This document shows positions 47,501 to 59,832 of a stretch of DNA of 64,000 nucleotides, in pieces. Made by a program: the position numbers and the translations under genes. Every line of letters begins with the position of its first letter. Position 1 is the first letter of the stretch. The notes beneath the pieces were generated by a model, which ran no database searches, was not told the origin of the DNA, and saw nothing but the letters and a program-made list of their open reading frames with translations. The DNA comes from Asterochloris sp. CNOR1 (Eukaryota > Chlorophyta > Trebouxiophyceae > Trebouxiales > Trebouxiaceae). The stretch lies in NCBI GenBank assembly GCA_963969365.1, contig OZ017752.1, positions 3,162,001 to 3,226,000 of the forward strand. The letters run 5' to 3'.

Positions 47501-49731
47501 GCATCCCTCGTCTGAGGTGCTGCGCCGTGCAAGCAGCAGAGCCTTTTCCCGTCTGAGAAGCTGGGCAGTGCAAGCCGCAGAGCATCCCTCAGTAGCCACA
47601 CCACGAAGGCAGCTGCCCAACTGTTGTGCGCGACCCTCGCCCACCTGGTTGAGCGCCTCCAAGAACCTGTCCTCCCTCGCCCGCTGCTGCTGAGCCTGTG
47701 CAGCGGCGGCACGTCTCTGCTCTGCAACTAGAGCGGCCGCCTCAGCAATCTGCTTCTTCTTCGCAGCGGCCGCCGTCGCCGCAGCGGCAGCCCGCCTCTG
47801 CTCAGCAGCAACAGTAGCCTCCTGCTGGCGCCTGCTGGCGCCGCGGCCAGGCTCAGGTGAGTTGCTGCCAGCGCAGTGCTCCCACTGCCAATTGCCGCAG
47901 CCATCGGCAGCTTCTGGGGAGGCAGCTCTGCTGCGCGCCCCGCCTGCTGGTGCTGGCAAGGCGTGCAGCTGAGTGGAAGACTTCAGCCGCGGGGGTAAGC
48001 TTCTGCCGGGCTGCAAGGTCCTGGTGACCAGGGGTGGACGCTGTCCTGGCAGAGAGCTGCTGACTGGAACATCCAAGCATCGAGCCATGGGTGGCTGCGC
48101 TTGGGGGATCTCAGCAGCAGCAGGAATGCCCCCCTGCAGGGTGGAGCTGCCGGCGGTGGGCAGGTCTGCGGGCCACTGCTGCGGCTGCCGGCAGGGCCCC
48201 TGCAGGGTGGAGCTGCCTGCGGTGGACAGATCTGCCAGCCTGCGCTGGGGCTTGCTGCCAGCAGCGGGCACGGGATCCTGCAGCGCGGCGATACCTGCTC
48301 TGGGCTGGCCACCCTGCCACTGCTGGCCGCTGCTGCCAGCAGTGGGGGCGTCCCCACCAAGGTGAACAGCTGCGGCTCTGGGAAACTGCTGCAGCGCCCT
48401 GGCGGCCACTGGCAGCGCCGAGCCGGCAGCGTGCAGCAGCCCCACCTGACGCTGCCGGGTGCTGGCGCCCGAGTGGGGGCCCGCGGCGCTGTGCTGCCGC
48501 TTTCCAGAGCCGCCGCTGCTGCTTGCCCCCGGTGAGCTCTGCTCAGGGGAAAGCGACTGCCCAGGTGGAGATGCCCCTGGCAGGCTCTGCCTGCTGCAGC
48601 ACGGGCGCTTGTGGGGCCCCCCAAGCTGTGGAGCCAGCGAGCGGGCCTCCAGTGAGCTCTGCTCGCCCAAGCGCGGCCGCTTGCGCGACCCCCCCTGCAG
48701 CTCAGGTTCAGCAGCACCCGCTGCTGGAACAGTCTGTGCCTGCCCCGCATCGCTGCGGGGACGCTGGCTGTCTTGTGCTCCTGACTCCTCGACCGCCGCT
48801 GCCAGCACTGCAGTTGCCTGCATAGCAGTCACTGCGCCGCTGCCGCGCTGGCACGGGCCCAACGGGGAGGTGCCTGCCGCTGGCTGCTCCTCCTGCTCCT
48901 CCTCCTCAGAGCTTCCGTGCTCCCTTGCAGTCGGCCGCAAGCCACGAGCCTTGCCTCGCGCCGCCCTTGGCCTGTCTGCCGGGGTGGTGGCCCTGCCAGG
49001 AGAGGCATGCGCAATGAGCTCAGGTCTGCCTGCTGGGCTGCTGACCCTACCCAGGTTTTGCGTGCTCGGGGCATGGCCCAGCTCAGAATGCTCTGCCAGG
49101 CTGCTGGCTGCTCCAGAGCTGTGGGTCGTGCCTGGCCCTGGCCGGTGCTTGACCGCCAGACGGCGGCTGAAGCGTAGAGGGGCCACGCTGGAGTCAACAT
49201 CTGGGCGGCACAGCATGAGGTCCGAAAGGCGCCGCGTCTGCTGCGGCTGCAGGGTGCTGCTGCAGGGCCCACCCTTGGAGCCTGGGCCGCCTGCCCATCG
49301 GCTGTGAGCTTGCTGCCGCCGCACTGGACTGGTGCACGGCGGCCCGTCAGGGTCAGCCCTGCCTGCATGGCCGCCGCTTTGGTGCGGCCGGGGAGCGCTG
49401 CGGCGCGGCCTCTCGGAGCCTCGCGGCGGCTCAAGACCGCCAGAGCCCGTAGACGATTCAGTGGAGGCCTGGTGGTGCAGAGCGCCCTGCTGGCGTGCGG
49501 GCGCTGAGTCCACGGAGCCTACGCTGGCATCGCACTGGGCGCTGCCAGCGGAGGGGAATTGCAGGTCACCTGCAGGGGGCCGCAGGCGACTCAATGATGC
49601 GGATGGCAATGCACGCCTTGCTGCTGAGGCTCACATGCAGATGCAGGAGCTTGAGGCCTGCTGGACACGTCACCTGACATGATTCGGCGGTCCATGCCGT
49701 CACCCTTCCCAAGACCCTTGCCAGGTGGCAT
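44560..49731 (-). CDS. HSA-domain (EAF1/p400-type) chromatin protein with a very long disordered N-terminus
   Basis: Eight in-phase exons, 876 residues: 49674-49731, 47645-49569, 47095-47211, 46311-46478, 45669-45768, 45124-45179, 44708-44886, 44560-44587. The start MPPGKGLGKGDGMDRR leads into one 1925-bp exon encoding about 640 residues of low-complexity Ser/Pro/Gly/Gln-rich sequence with charged patches (EEEEQEEQ) and an Ala-rich helix (AEQRRAAAAATAAAAKKKQ). The next exons give GQWDFMLEEARWLAADFAQ and ERLWKQAASRSLAHAC, the hallmark of HSA domains, which bind actin-related proteins in INO80/SWR1/NuA4-type complexes. No ATPase or SANT domain was seen in the rest, so it resembles a scaffold such as EAF1 rather than a remodeller. 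A nuclear role is inferred. The 3' exons are supported only by phase and splice sites. Confidence 0.72.
45215..45490. repeat. Three-copy minisatellite in an intron of the HSA gene
   Basis: Units of about 80-100 bp starting GGCTCAGCTGGCTGCC..., each with GTCTGCAG(G/C)ATGGGG and CACCGCCTGCAG-like blocks. Starts near 45219, 45321 and 45410. Contains many CTGCAG acceptor-like motifs on both strands. Confidence 0.85.
46440..46615 (-). repeat. Duplicated HSA exon: two open copies 120 bp apart
   Basis: Copy one starts at 46598 (EWLWKRAAAKSLAHTCAS) and copy two at 46478 (ERLWKQAASRSLAHACAG); the intron tails GC(T/C)TCC..CTGCAG also match. Both fit the preceding exon in phase. Copy two stays open for 56 codons and joins the next exon, whereas copy one meets a stop 34 codons in. 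I used copy two in the gene model. Confidence 0.85.
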
Positions 49732-51050
49732 GAACTGATCGCCTGTGAAAAGACGTACAGAGAGTCAGGTGTGTCTGAATGCAGACAGGCCTGTTGTGGC
49801 GCCTTTTCATACGGCAGCATGTGAGGGTGATCATGAAAGTGATCCGACCTGGAATGGCCTCGGTTGATCTCTGATGCATTGTCCCAGCTCCTCTACAGCA
49901 GTTTGAAGCGCCTGGCTGATTACAGTGTCATCCCTGTGTAGTCTGACACTGCCCGAGGGAACGCCATGATGCTTTCGAAATTGCTTGCCTTACTCTCCAG
50001 CCTGCTCAAGGCCAGCCCGAAACAGAGTGCCACACGAGACTCGAGACGATGCTGCCGTATGCTGCAAGACCAGATGCCCACAGCATCATGCCAACCTCAT
50101 GAGAGAGCACCCCAGTATGCACAGGCATGAAGTGCGATCTGCCTGGCCTCAAGGTCACCTGATCCAACTCTGGAAGGAAAGTATCAAGCTCAGCAAGGCT
50201 TTGTAGTTGCTAGCGCTTTCCAAGGATCAAGAACACGGCTGGCGGAGGGATCCAGGATCAAAGAGCTCATGCGAGACTTGCTGCAGGCAAACATTCTATC
50301 GAGAGGAGCAAGAGCCATGCCATGCAGGCTCCTCACTGCTGCTCAGGCTGCCAGGCGTTGGAGCAGGGTTCCTGTTGCAGCTGTCAAGCTTCAATCTGCG
50401 CTGATGCCTACATGCCCAGATGCACACCCTGAGCCCAAAGGAGCTGCAGGCTTCCCAGATTGAAGTGAGCGAGGTGGCAAATGCCACATACTCCGCCTGC
50501 AAGATGTTCAGGGCAGTGTGCATGGTCCCTGCAGAACTCGATATCAGAGATGAAGGCTGTGGGCGCAAGAGCTCATGCTGTGCAGCTTTGAGGCACCACA
50601 GAGTGCGCAGAAATGCACATTGTCTCACAACTGCATTGCAGTCAGGCTCTGCAGGGTGACCAGGCTGCTCAGGTCTGCAGGCAGAACCTGGAGTGTGTCA
50701 TCCACCACATGCATGTCACCAAATGCCGAGACCTGGACACCTGCAAGTGCCTCCTGGACCTTTGACATGCTGAGCAAGCACCCTGCACTGCTTGTGTGCT
50801 GATGGCACCAGCTTGCCAAGGTGTACCAGACATGGACGAGGCTATGCTGGGCCAGAGCGAGCATGCAGCATGGTTGGCCGCCTTGCCTGATTTGATACTC
50901 TGTGAAGAGCAAGTGCTCTAAGGGCAAAGAGTCTGGCACACATAGCAAAACGAATAGTCGTGTATTTATTTTTGGTCAGAGCTTTTAAACAGCACTTGCG
51001 CAAAGGCTTAGGTATCAGGTGCTTGACTATAGCCTCCAGACGCAGCAGCG
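49732..51050. other. Divergent region between the HSA gene and the coiled-coil gene
   Basis: Should contain two promoters. One minus-strand stretch near 50641-50760 reads LQVLPADLSSLVTLQSLTAM, resembling a single leucine-rich-repeat unit, but no other repeats or exons join it. A plus-strand frame at 50420-50570 (LSPKELQASQIEVSEV...) is also unassigned. Confidence 0.4.
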
Positions 51051-54000
51051 ATGCCCGGCCGCGAGGGGAAATTTGCGGATGACATCGATGAGCTTCCATT
51101 GCAGATGAAGAAGCACACGCAGCTTTTATCACAAGTGAGCACCCTGATGTGTACCGGCACATTGCCATGTGTCCAGCACTGGGCAGAACCCTGCACACTA
51201 CCGTCAGTTGGCCTTTGGAAGAGCTGACTGCCAGGACTCTGTGCTTGCCCTGAACAGGCCTGTACGCAGCAAAGCCTGCATGCTTTTCAATTCGCAAAAG
51301 CACCTGATGCTCGTCACATGTGGACTGCCTGTTGTGCAGGCTATTGAGGCAATGTGCGTTGAGATGGAGGTCACCCAGAAGAGGGGACAGCAGGTGCTAC
51401 AGCACCAACTGGAGGTAGAGAGGGCAAGGACCAAGGTAGGCACAAAGAAATCGTGATGCAGCTGTGGTGTCTTTACCACACAGAGCATTGCCGACGCAGT
51501 ATAGCACACATTGGTCCCTTCACATCAGGCAGCTCAAGCTCAGGGTTCAGCCCAGGATCAGCGCTTGAGCCCAAGGCCATCACCCCTGGCTGTCTGTCAG
51601 CATGTGTGCAGATGGTGCGCCTCAAAAATAGTTAATTTGTTGAAGAAAATGCTCTGCTGTGTGCCGCCAGGCTGCTCTCAATGACTAGGCGCCTGTGCTG
51701 TTGGCAGCTGGCAAGCATTGCTGCTGCCACAAGAGGGGCAGTTGCCTGCCGTCCCATGTGTATGCAGGCGGTGCATTCAACAGCTGTCTAGGTTGTGGAT
51801 GACTCATTGTGTTGTACGAGCCAGAAGCGTGAAATAGGGGGCTGCACTGCAGTGCTGCTGGGTGCCAGTTTGGATTGCACATGCGGCCCTGCATCGCCTG
51901 AAGCCACAGATCAGGCTACTTGCTGACAGTGCTTCCTGCCCCTGCTGCTGCAGGAGGTGGAGCGCACACAGGCGGGGATGCAGCAGGTGGTGACCAGCAT
52001 TCTGTGGAGCTGCAGTCCCTCAGGCGCATGTGAGCCAACAACCCTGAATTGTTGAGATAGGCTGCTCCAGTGCACTGGGGCGTGGGGTCTTGAGCAGCTG
52101 TTTCCTCACCTGCACTGGGGTGCTGTGCAGTGAGGCCTGGGTCTATGCCATGCACAGCTCTGGCTGGGCCTGGTTGAAGCTTTGTCACCGCATGCAGGCC
52201 CATATGGTCAAGACTGCATGTCCCTGTGGTGGTGGCTGAAGCTGCAGCTTGTGTTTTACATCAGGTCAGGGCACCTTGCACAGGCTCTCTGTTGCCTATA
52301 AAGCACCTGACCACTGGCCTCATGCGCTGCCTGCTTGGCAACTGTGGCTGTGGCGCTGAGGCATTGATGGGTGTAATCAGTCATCCAACACCCTCACATG
52401 CCCAAATCCTTGCAAGAGCCAATTCATTACCTTCTGCCGCGACACATCATGAGTCTTCCTCCCCTGGCCCTACCTCTAAATGTCTTCCTCCTGCTGCTGA
52501 TCCTCCCCCTGTACACTCCATCCCGTCCCTGGATTGCTGCTGTGCCAAACCATCACCCACCGCCTAAGACAAAGTCCTCTGCTGCTGGACACAAACATGG
52601 TCACAGACTGCCAACCAAAAGCAGTCCCACCCCCACAGATGCTGGTGGCCTTGTGCACAGCCCTGCCAGCCCGTGGCTGAGCAAGTCGCCCATCTGGAGC
52701 TACCTCTCCCGCCCTCATCGGCCTCACTCACCTTCTGCTTCCATTCCTGTCAGGTGCGTTGAGGCCGCGGAGGCGTGCCAGGCCCTGAGGAGTCAGGTGG
52801 ACGTGATGGTCAAGGAGCGTGACCACTATGAGCACAAGTGCCCACCATCCGCGGGGGTCTCCAATGAGGTGTACGCCTCAATGGAGCTTACCATCAAGGA
52901 GGTAGGGTCAGCTGGACAGGTTGTGAGTGCTGTGTGACAGCTTTGTAGGGAGGACTGGTGCCACTGCTGTTGTGCACCCACAGCTCTGCGGCCTGACAGA
53001 CAGCCATCTGCAGGCCTCTGTGGTCCACTGCAGCTGTGCAGTGAAGGGGGGTGCCTCTGTACCGGTCCCCACAATGAGACATGTTGCAGAAGCCGCTGTC
53101 AAGCTCTGCAAGCTGGCAGTTGTGCACAGGCTTGGCTGTCTGCATGTGCCTTGACAAGCGGCAGCTCTCACAAAAAGAGCCTTGCAGGTACCCACAAAGG
53201 TGCCTCAGCAACACCAAATTGCACTGCTGGACTTCTCTGCGTGGTTGACCATGAACAGTGCACCTGTCACAGCCACTTTCACTGCAAGAGTCCTGCGGAC
53301 CTCTAAGGCAGCCCCAGCAGGCGCCCGTCCGCATTGCAGGGCTTCTCTGCATCATCATAGGTCCTTGATCATATTTCTGTGCACCCTTCTGGGCCCACGG
53401 GGCATCCCTGCCATGCGCATGTGCTTGACCATGATCTGTCACCCCCGCGCAGACGCACAGGCCCTGTGGCAGCGCCAAAGCCTCAACCCTGCACCCCACG
53501 TTGGGCTGGCTGCTGTCTCTTCAGTGGTGATGTGCACTCCCACTGAAGGCATCGACTGTTGCTGTTGCAGCTGAGAGCCGAGGTCGAGTACCTCCGCAGC
53601 TGGGCGTACCCCTTCAGCGCTCAGTGGGTACCTGCAGCCGGACCGCCCATGGCTGCCCTACACCCTTTTGGGCCCCCCATGTACGGCCAATACCCAGGCC
53701 CCATGGCCATGGCGGCATGTGGTAAGCCGTTGTGCATTTTGCTCTGCACCTGCATGATGGACTGTGCACACGCGCAACAGGTAGACGCGCCCTTGTCTAA
53801 TGCTGTGCACCGAGTCTGGGGCCTGTCAAGTGCTTCTGGCGACACCAAGCAACAACAAGCGAGTTTTGGTGCTGCCGCCATGCTCAAGTCACCTGGCACC
53901 TCTTAAGCATACATGGGAAGAGTAGGCCATACTGCCCCATTCCGTTTCACGCTTACCCCGTTGCATAGCCTCAACAGCAAACTTCACTCCTTCACTACAG

Positions 54001-57000
54001 GGGTCTTACTTCCCTTCATTTCTCTTGGCCTGCAGGCTATGCGCCACAGTCACCTGTTGCCCCAGGCGGCATGGCTGCGCCTGCCGGGCCTTTCCAGCCA
54101 ATGTATTTCGGCGACCTGCTGCAGCACCCAATGGCTGGCCCCCGCGAGCAGGCAGGGCAGCATGTGGACTTTGCCAGGGACAACTACTACACGACAACAG
54201 AACACGCGCTGCAGCAGCAGGCACAGGAGTATGAGGGCGCCCCTGAGGACGACTTTTTGGAGTCACAGGAGGTCAGTATCTCAAAGAATGCTGAGCAAGC
54301 ATTGCTGCCTGGCCGCCTGAGGTCCGCCTGGGGCAACACATGGAGCTGTGCTTCCCAGGACAGCCTCTTCAGGCTTGATTGAGCAATGTTGTGCACCTGG
54401 GGTTCCGTCAACTCTCAAGAGCAGCGAACCATTCATTGCCATGAGTCAGCCCCCAAGAGTAGCCTCCAGCAGAGATAACTGTGCTGGATGTATACGCAGC
54501 AGCCCTGCTGCTGGAGGAAGTCCAGCTCTGCCTGAGGTGCCCGGAGACCTGGGCCGCCTGTCAGTACTGAAGCTGAGACTGCATGAGCCAGGAAAGACCC
54601 ACATGCTTCCTGTGAGCAGCTTCAGGGCTGCCAGTCTGATCGTTTCCTGCTGGAATGCAGACCTGTCTTGGATGGAGTCCGCTTTGCATTGCACCCCTGG
54701 AACAGCTGTGCAGGTCTGGGTTGCGCACTGGACGTCAGCTGCCTGGTTGCATGCTCAGCATGGCAACACGTGAGCCACTTGTCTGCGCACCTGCATCTGC
54801 AGGGCTGCCAGCAGGTGGAGAATCCCCCTTCTTGTCCGGTGTGTTCAGCTCATGACTTCCCACTCAGCCATGTGCTACTGCTCCTGCAGGTCTCTGCTGC
54901 AGACTACATCCAGCAACCCAAGCAGCATTCCGCAGAGGACCAGTGGCGGCCTGCTGAGATTGCTGTCCCTGCTAACAAGCGAACCCTGCAGCCTGAGGAG
55001 CACTGCACTGCTCCTAAGGCCTCATTTGAGCAGACAGAGGATGAGCAGGTGGGTCTGAAACATTGATTGCAGCGGCGCACCACATCTCTTGTAGCTGCAC
55101 CTTGTGTGGACGTGGTCACCGCTCAGCACTGTTGAGCTGTGCCGGCAAATGCAGCAGGGCTACCCCTGCGGGCTTGTGGGTGAGCAGGTGGGTGCCTTGA
55201 CATGCCGTTGCAAGGGCAGTGCACACAAACACCACTGCGGGTCTATTGGGGGAAGGCAGAGGATGGGGCGTTCAGAATGCAACAGGGTCTCTCGGTCAGA
55301 GCTAATTGGCTGCCTGCAGGTCCAGCACACAGAGCTGGTTGAGGACAAGCTCATTGATGCCGACACTGCACTGGTCGGGATGGATGAGCGAGGTGAGCAG
55401 ACCTGCAGGCATGGCTTCAAGCTGATGTGAAGACCTGCACCACGCTCAGCTCTTGCTGAGGCACCAGCAGAGCTGCACTGCACCCCAGCGTCTCAGGTCA
55501 TGTTGATGCACCAGTAGTGCTACATGGCACCCCAGACCCCTCAGGTCTTGCTGAGGCACCAGCGAAGCTGCACCGCGCCCCAGGCCCCTCAGGTCTTGCT
55601 GAGCACCAGCAGATCTGCACCCCAGTGCCTCGAGTTCTGCTGATGCACCAGCAGAGCTGCACCTCACCTCAGCTGCCTCAGCTATAGCTCAATGCACCAG
55701 CAGACCCTCCTCCACTCGCACCTGTGCATGTCCCCAAGTACAGTTACGTGCTTTGAGCGCAAGTTAGCTGGTCCTCACAGGCTCAGCCTTGTTCCTGTGG
55801 TCCCCATGCAGCTCACTCCCCTGTACCACTTGCTGCCTTGCTGTGTCGCCCTGCTACATGCATCAGCAGTTGCCCTGCTGCCCCTGACCGGCCTAGCTGC
55901 ACACTGCCTTGGCTGGTTGTCGTGACATGTGCTGCGCCGTCCTGCTGCAGGCTTCAAGGCTTGCTTTAGTGAGGCCTACAGTCCACCAGAACACAGCCCT
56001 TGTTTGGCTACAGTGGCACCACACTTGTTGCCCTGCTGCAGGCTCTGTTCCCCCCCCAGGCCCTGTTTGTTTTCCCAGCCTGTGGCCGGCCTTACCCGCC
56101 TTTGGTGACACCACCCACTGTTGCCCTGCTGCAGGCTCAGGCTTCCCCGCTGCCGCCAAAACAGGGCAGGACATCGCCGCCACCTTCAGGGCTGAGGCAG
56201 CTGAGGGGACCGACATACCTGCGCCCATGCCGGAGCCCCTGCAGCCCTCTGCAGCAGAGCCTACTGCCGCCAAGCCTGAGACCTACACAGGCATTTTCGT
56301 CCCTGCCCACCCCGTCTCTGCCCCCTGCGCTGTGCTGGTAGCCGCAGCAGCGCCGACAGCCATGGCAGGGCCCAGCGCTCAGCCTGCAGCCATGCAGGAG
56401 TCCTTTGTGGCCACCAGCGGAGCCACCCAGGGGGCCGGGGGCGGCTCTGCAGCAGACCACCAGCTGCAGCGCCACCCTAGCCTCTGCACGGACCCAGAGG
56501 GGAGCAGCAGCAGCGGCGGTGCTGAATCAGCCCCCCCCGCCAGCTCAGAGGAGGAGGTGAGCGAGGGTGCATGGTTCCAGCCTCCCCTGTTGCACAGCTG
56601 CCCAGCAAGACAGTCAGGACTGCAGTGGCTGGCTTCCACTTTACTATGGGCCTCTCGTTTGTGGTTGATGCTGTGCTCCCTGAAGCCCGGTCGCAGCCTG
56701 CCATGCCGTCACAAGGCTGATTCATTTCGCCATGCGCTGTTGCAGTGTCATCTCGGCCATGCACTGTTTCCAGCACGGCCCTTGGTCTGGCGTATCTGCC
56801 GCCCGCAGCAGGCTCTGCTGCCGCTGTGGACATGTCTGATGGCTGCAGATGCGGGCCAGTAAACAGGGAGACCTGACATGCTCTGAGGTGTTGTGTAGGC
56901 CGCGGTCTCAGACCAGCGTGGCCCCAGCGCCGAGCCTGCAGCAGAAGTGCAGCTGCAGCTCGAGGGCTTCCCTGCTCTTGGGGCCATCGACAAAGCCACA

Positions 57001-58984
57001 GCAGTGCCAGAGCCGAGGGCCACACTGCCTGCCCCTGAGCCCAACACTTCCGTCCCAACTGCTACCGGCACGGCGCAGGAGAGGTGCGTCCCTGCTTTGA
57101 TTGGGCTTGCCACTGCTGACGCTTTGACGAGGGACATGCCTGTCCATGCATCAAGGCGACCTGCTGCGCTCATCTTTCCAAATCACCCCTCGTGATATGC
57201 TCATGATGCCTCACCGTCTGCTCACTTTGGAGCCTGCCTGGCAGTGCTGCTCTCCAAGGGTGCTGAAGCCCAGGCTCACTGTGCGCCGCTTCTGTAGCAT
57301 GATCGCAGTGCAGATGCAATGTATTGTTTTGTCATCTTAGAGTCCCTGGTGCACCCACCTCACCGCCTGCATGTCATCATCTCAGCATCACAAGGCGGGC
57401 TGACGGCCATTTATCTACAGCCAGCTCCATGCCGGTACAGTCATGCGAGCGGCCACCATTATGCGGCCCCCTGGCCAGTCATTCTTGCATCAGCCAGTCT
57501 CAGGGACTTACAGCAACCGTGCAATGCCAGTCCTGCAGACAATGTGACACTCCCCTCAGGAGGTCTTCCTGACTAGACAGCTCTGCTTGTTTGCAGTTGG
57601 CTCACAGCGCCATGACTGCCTGCAGGGAGATGCTGCCTGCCAGCAGCAGGGACGCTGTTCCTGCCATGTCAAAGTCTGCAGGGGCCGTGCCTGCCACAAG
57701 CATGGCCAAAGTTGCTGCAGCACAGCATGAGCGCAAGACATGGGCTGTGGTCGCAGAAGAGCTGAACCACAAGCCCGCCGCCTGTCCCCTCCTGAGGCCC
57801 CGCCCTGAGGCAGCACCACAGGTGGGGCACGCTGGGGGACAGGCAGGTGCACCTGTTGTGTGGACCAAAACCAATTGGTCTTCAGTCTGGAGCGGAGGGG
57901 CAGAGTCCATCGTGGTGGGCACAATCAGACTCAGCCTGCATTGCAGTGCAGCCAGGTGGGGGTGCTCCCAGCCCCTGCCCCATTGTCGTCACCAGCAGGC
58001 CCCGGCTGCATTGCTGTGATGTGAGCACTGTCCCTGCTGCAGCCACCTGTTCAGCAGAGTTGCCTGCTGGTCCTCAAAGTGCTCCCAATGCAAGCTCATA
58101 CTTTCAGTCGGCGACCCCTGAGCAAGCCCTTCTCGAGGCTGTTGATGTCTGTGGCAGTATCAGGCTATGATGTACTGCTCTCTCGTGCGCTGCAGGGGGC
58201 CGCCAGCGGCCAGCAGCGGGCTCTGGGCCCGATGAATGTGCGACAGCACAAGAACAGCCTGAAGCAGGTGAGCCTTTAGATTACCTCAGATGCTGGTCTC
58301 CCTGGCTCTCCAGGACCCTTCTTGTCTTCAGCCCATCCCTGCGTTTGGGTGCATCGAGGATGTGGCTGCATGATTGATGTTTGGAGGCTGCAGCCTCTTA
58401 TCTGTTGCTTGCTTGTGGCCTGCAGGGGCGCCGACAGGGGGTGGCGGCCAGAAGCGGGCGCTGGGGCAGAGAGCTGAGCGCCGGCACAGCGACAACAACA
58501 AGCAGGTGGGTCGTAGGAAACCTCGAATACGCTAGTCCCTTGGGGTTTCGGGGCCCAGGTTGTCCTCACAGCCACCTTGTGGCTGTGTGTGGGTGCGTTG
58601 CGGGTGTGGGCTGCATGGGTCCCCTGTCTGAAGGCTGCTGGCGTGTGGGCGGTGCTGCCCGTACAGTTGCTGAGCAATGCAGGCAGGACCTGCGCAGCAC
58701 TCAACTGAACTCCAAGTGACTGCACTGCAGGGACCCAGGAGGGGCAATGGGGCCAGAGGCTAGCCCAAGACAGCCCAGCCTGAGGGCAAAACCCAGAAAG
58801 GGCCCAGCATGGGCAGCATTCTGGAGGTGCAGCGGCCCAGCAGCCACCAGACGGGCCAAGGTGCCAGCCAGGCGCGGCAGTCAAGCCGCAGGAAGGATGC
58901 AAACAAGCCTGTACGCGGTGGCGTCGCAGTGCTGGAAGTGTGCAGGACGCCCAACGGGCAGTGGAAGCCTGCACGCCAGTCCTG
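51051..58984 (+). CDS. Coiled-coil and disordered protein of unknown function
   Basis: Not recognised. Start MPGREGKFADDIDELPLQM. Supported exons: 51051-51134, 51340-51435, 52754-52901, 53571-53721, 54036-54271, 54890-55048, 55320-55392, 56135-56556, 56899-57083, with further coding segments about 57597-57821, 58196-58267, 58426-58505 and a last exon ending near 58984 or 58995. The region about 51954-52030 (VERTQAG.., SVELQSLRR) is clearly exonic, but its phase could not be settled; likewise the junction 57083/57597 and the last two frames. The N-terminal 120 residues are coiled coil (EAMCVEMEVTQKRGQQVL, EACQALRSQVDVMVKERD, LRAEVEYLRSW), then a Pro/Met/Gly-rich stretch (FGPPMYGQYPGPMAMAA), an acidic section and a long Ala/Pro/Ser-rich tail. 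The layout suggests a scaffold or cytoskeletal protein; I would not assign a role. Confidence 0.6.
55440..55710. repeat. Minisatellite of about 55-60-bp units in an intron
   Basis: At least five diverged copies of a unit like GCACCAGCAGAGCTGCAC...CACCCCAG..C.CTCAGGTCTTGCTGAG, in the intron after the exon ending at 55392. Confidence 0.85.
56026..56065 (+). repeat. Duplicate acceptor segment upstream of the exon at 56135
   Basis: GTTGCCCTGCTGCAGGCTC occurs with its AG at 56041 and again with its AG at 56134, a 93-bp period. Only the second continues into the long open exon. A further diverged CCTGCTGCAGGCTT lies near 55943. Confidence 0.8.
58190..58510 (+). repeat. Duplicated exon near the 3' end of the coiled-coil gene
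   Basis: 58196-58267 reads GAASGQQRALGPMNVRQHK and 58426-58505 contains GGGGQKRALGQRAERRHSD in a frame shifted by two relative to its acceptor. Both end in AAGCAGGTG-type donors. They may be alternative exons, or one may be dead. Confidence 0.65.
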
Positions 58985-59832
58985 AAGGGCTTTAAGGAGC
59001 TGCTGTTGCTCCACTTGCCTGCAGCCTGCGCATACGGGTGCTGCATTGACGACGATGCACCTGTAAGGTTTTGCGAGATAGTCTGAAAAGATTTGAATCT
59101 GCCATGATGCCATGGCTGCCCCTCTCTGGTGACATCAGATACGATGCCGATCAGTAAACTGCAGCAGCAAAGCAGGCTTTGCCCGTCTGGTGAGCCTGCA
59201 CACGCTCAGTACCTGCTGTTGCCTGCATGAACAGCTTCTGGACTTGGCCACCGGCTGAGCAACTCTGCAAGCTCTGCATTGCATCAGCAGCACGCAACAA
59301 CAACCGGCTTGCTTGACACCTGCCTCTCAATATTCAATGCCGGACTTATGGGCTGTGCAAACGAACAAGATCATCTTATGGGTCTGGCCTCTTACATCAT
59401 GCTGCCAGCGCAGCTTAATTGACTCACTGCATGTAAGGCTGGCTATGACATGGTCATAATGGGCAGCACCAGGTGAGGGGTTCTCCTTGTTGAGCTTTGA
59501 CAACCTGTAGGTGGCAGTCTGCAGCAAGCTGGCTCAAGAACTGCAGCTCTTGCAGCTGGGCTTTGCATTCTTGCGCAGCCAATATGCGGACCACAGGATT
59601 GACGGCGCTGATGGTCAAGGCATCCGCAATGACATGAGGGATTGGCCAGGCCTATGCAGCTGCAGACAAGGAATGTGCCGATTCCAAGCACTGGCCAGCT
59701 GCCATGGAGAGGCTGTGTGTACTGGACCATGAACGGCCATGAATGAGTTTATCTCAGCAAGTTTCCAGGAAAATGTTGCAAGCCACTGTGCGTTTTGCAA
59801 AGGCTCTGTCACTATCAGGCGTGTGCCAAAGA
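58985..59832. other. Convergent 3' intergenic region
   Basis: Holds a TGTAA at 59062-59066 shortly after the end of the coiled-coil gene. No supported exon or repeat. Confidence 0.45.
59062..59066 (+). promoter_or_regulatory. Candidate TGTAA polyadenylation signal
   Basis: TGTAA is the usual poly(A) signal of green algae and this one lies about 78 bp past the likely stop of the coiled-coil gene. Single short motif, so only suggestive. Confidence 0.4.

Noticed and set aside
47393-47644. Extension of the long HSA-gene frame past 47645
   Set aside because: A GTGGGC donor after LEALNQ joins in phase to the HSA exon; the extension lacks domain similarity and repeats intron text.
48459-49307. 282-residue plus-strand open frame (and 48091-48825)
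   Set aside because: Opposite strand of the GC-rich disordered exon of the HSA gene; composition alone keeps it open.
58276-59046. 256-residue minus-strand open frame
   Set aside because: Overlaps the 3' exons of the coiled-coil gene in antisense; Cys/Ser/His-rich noise without motifs.
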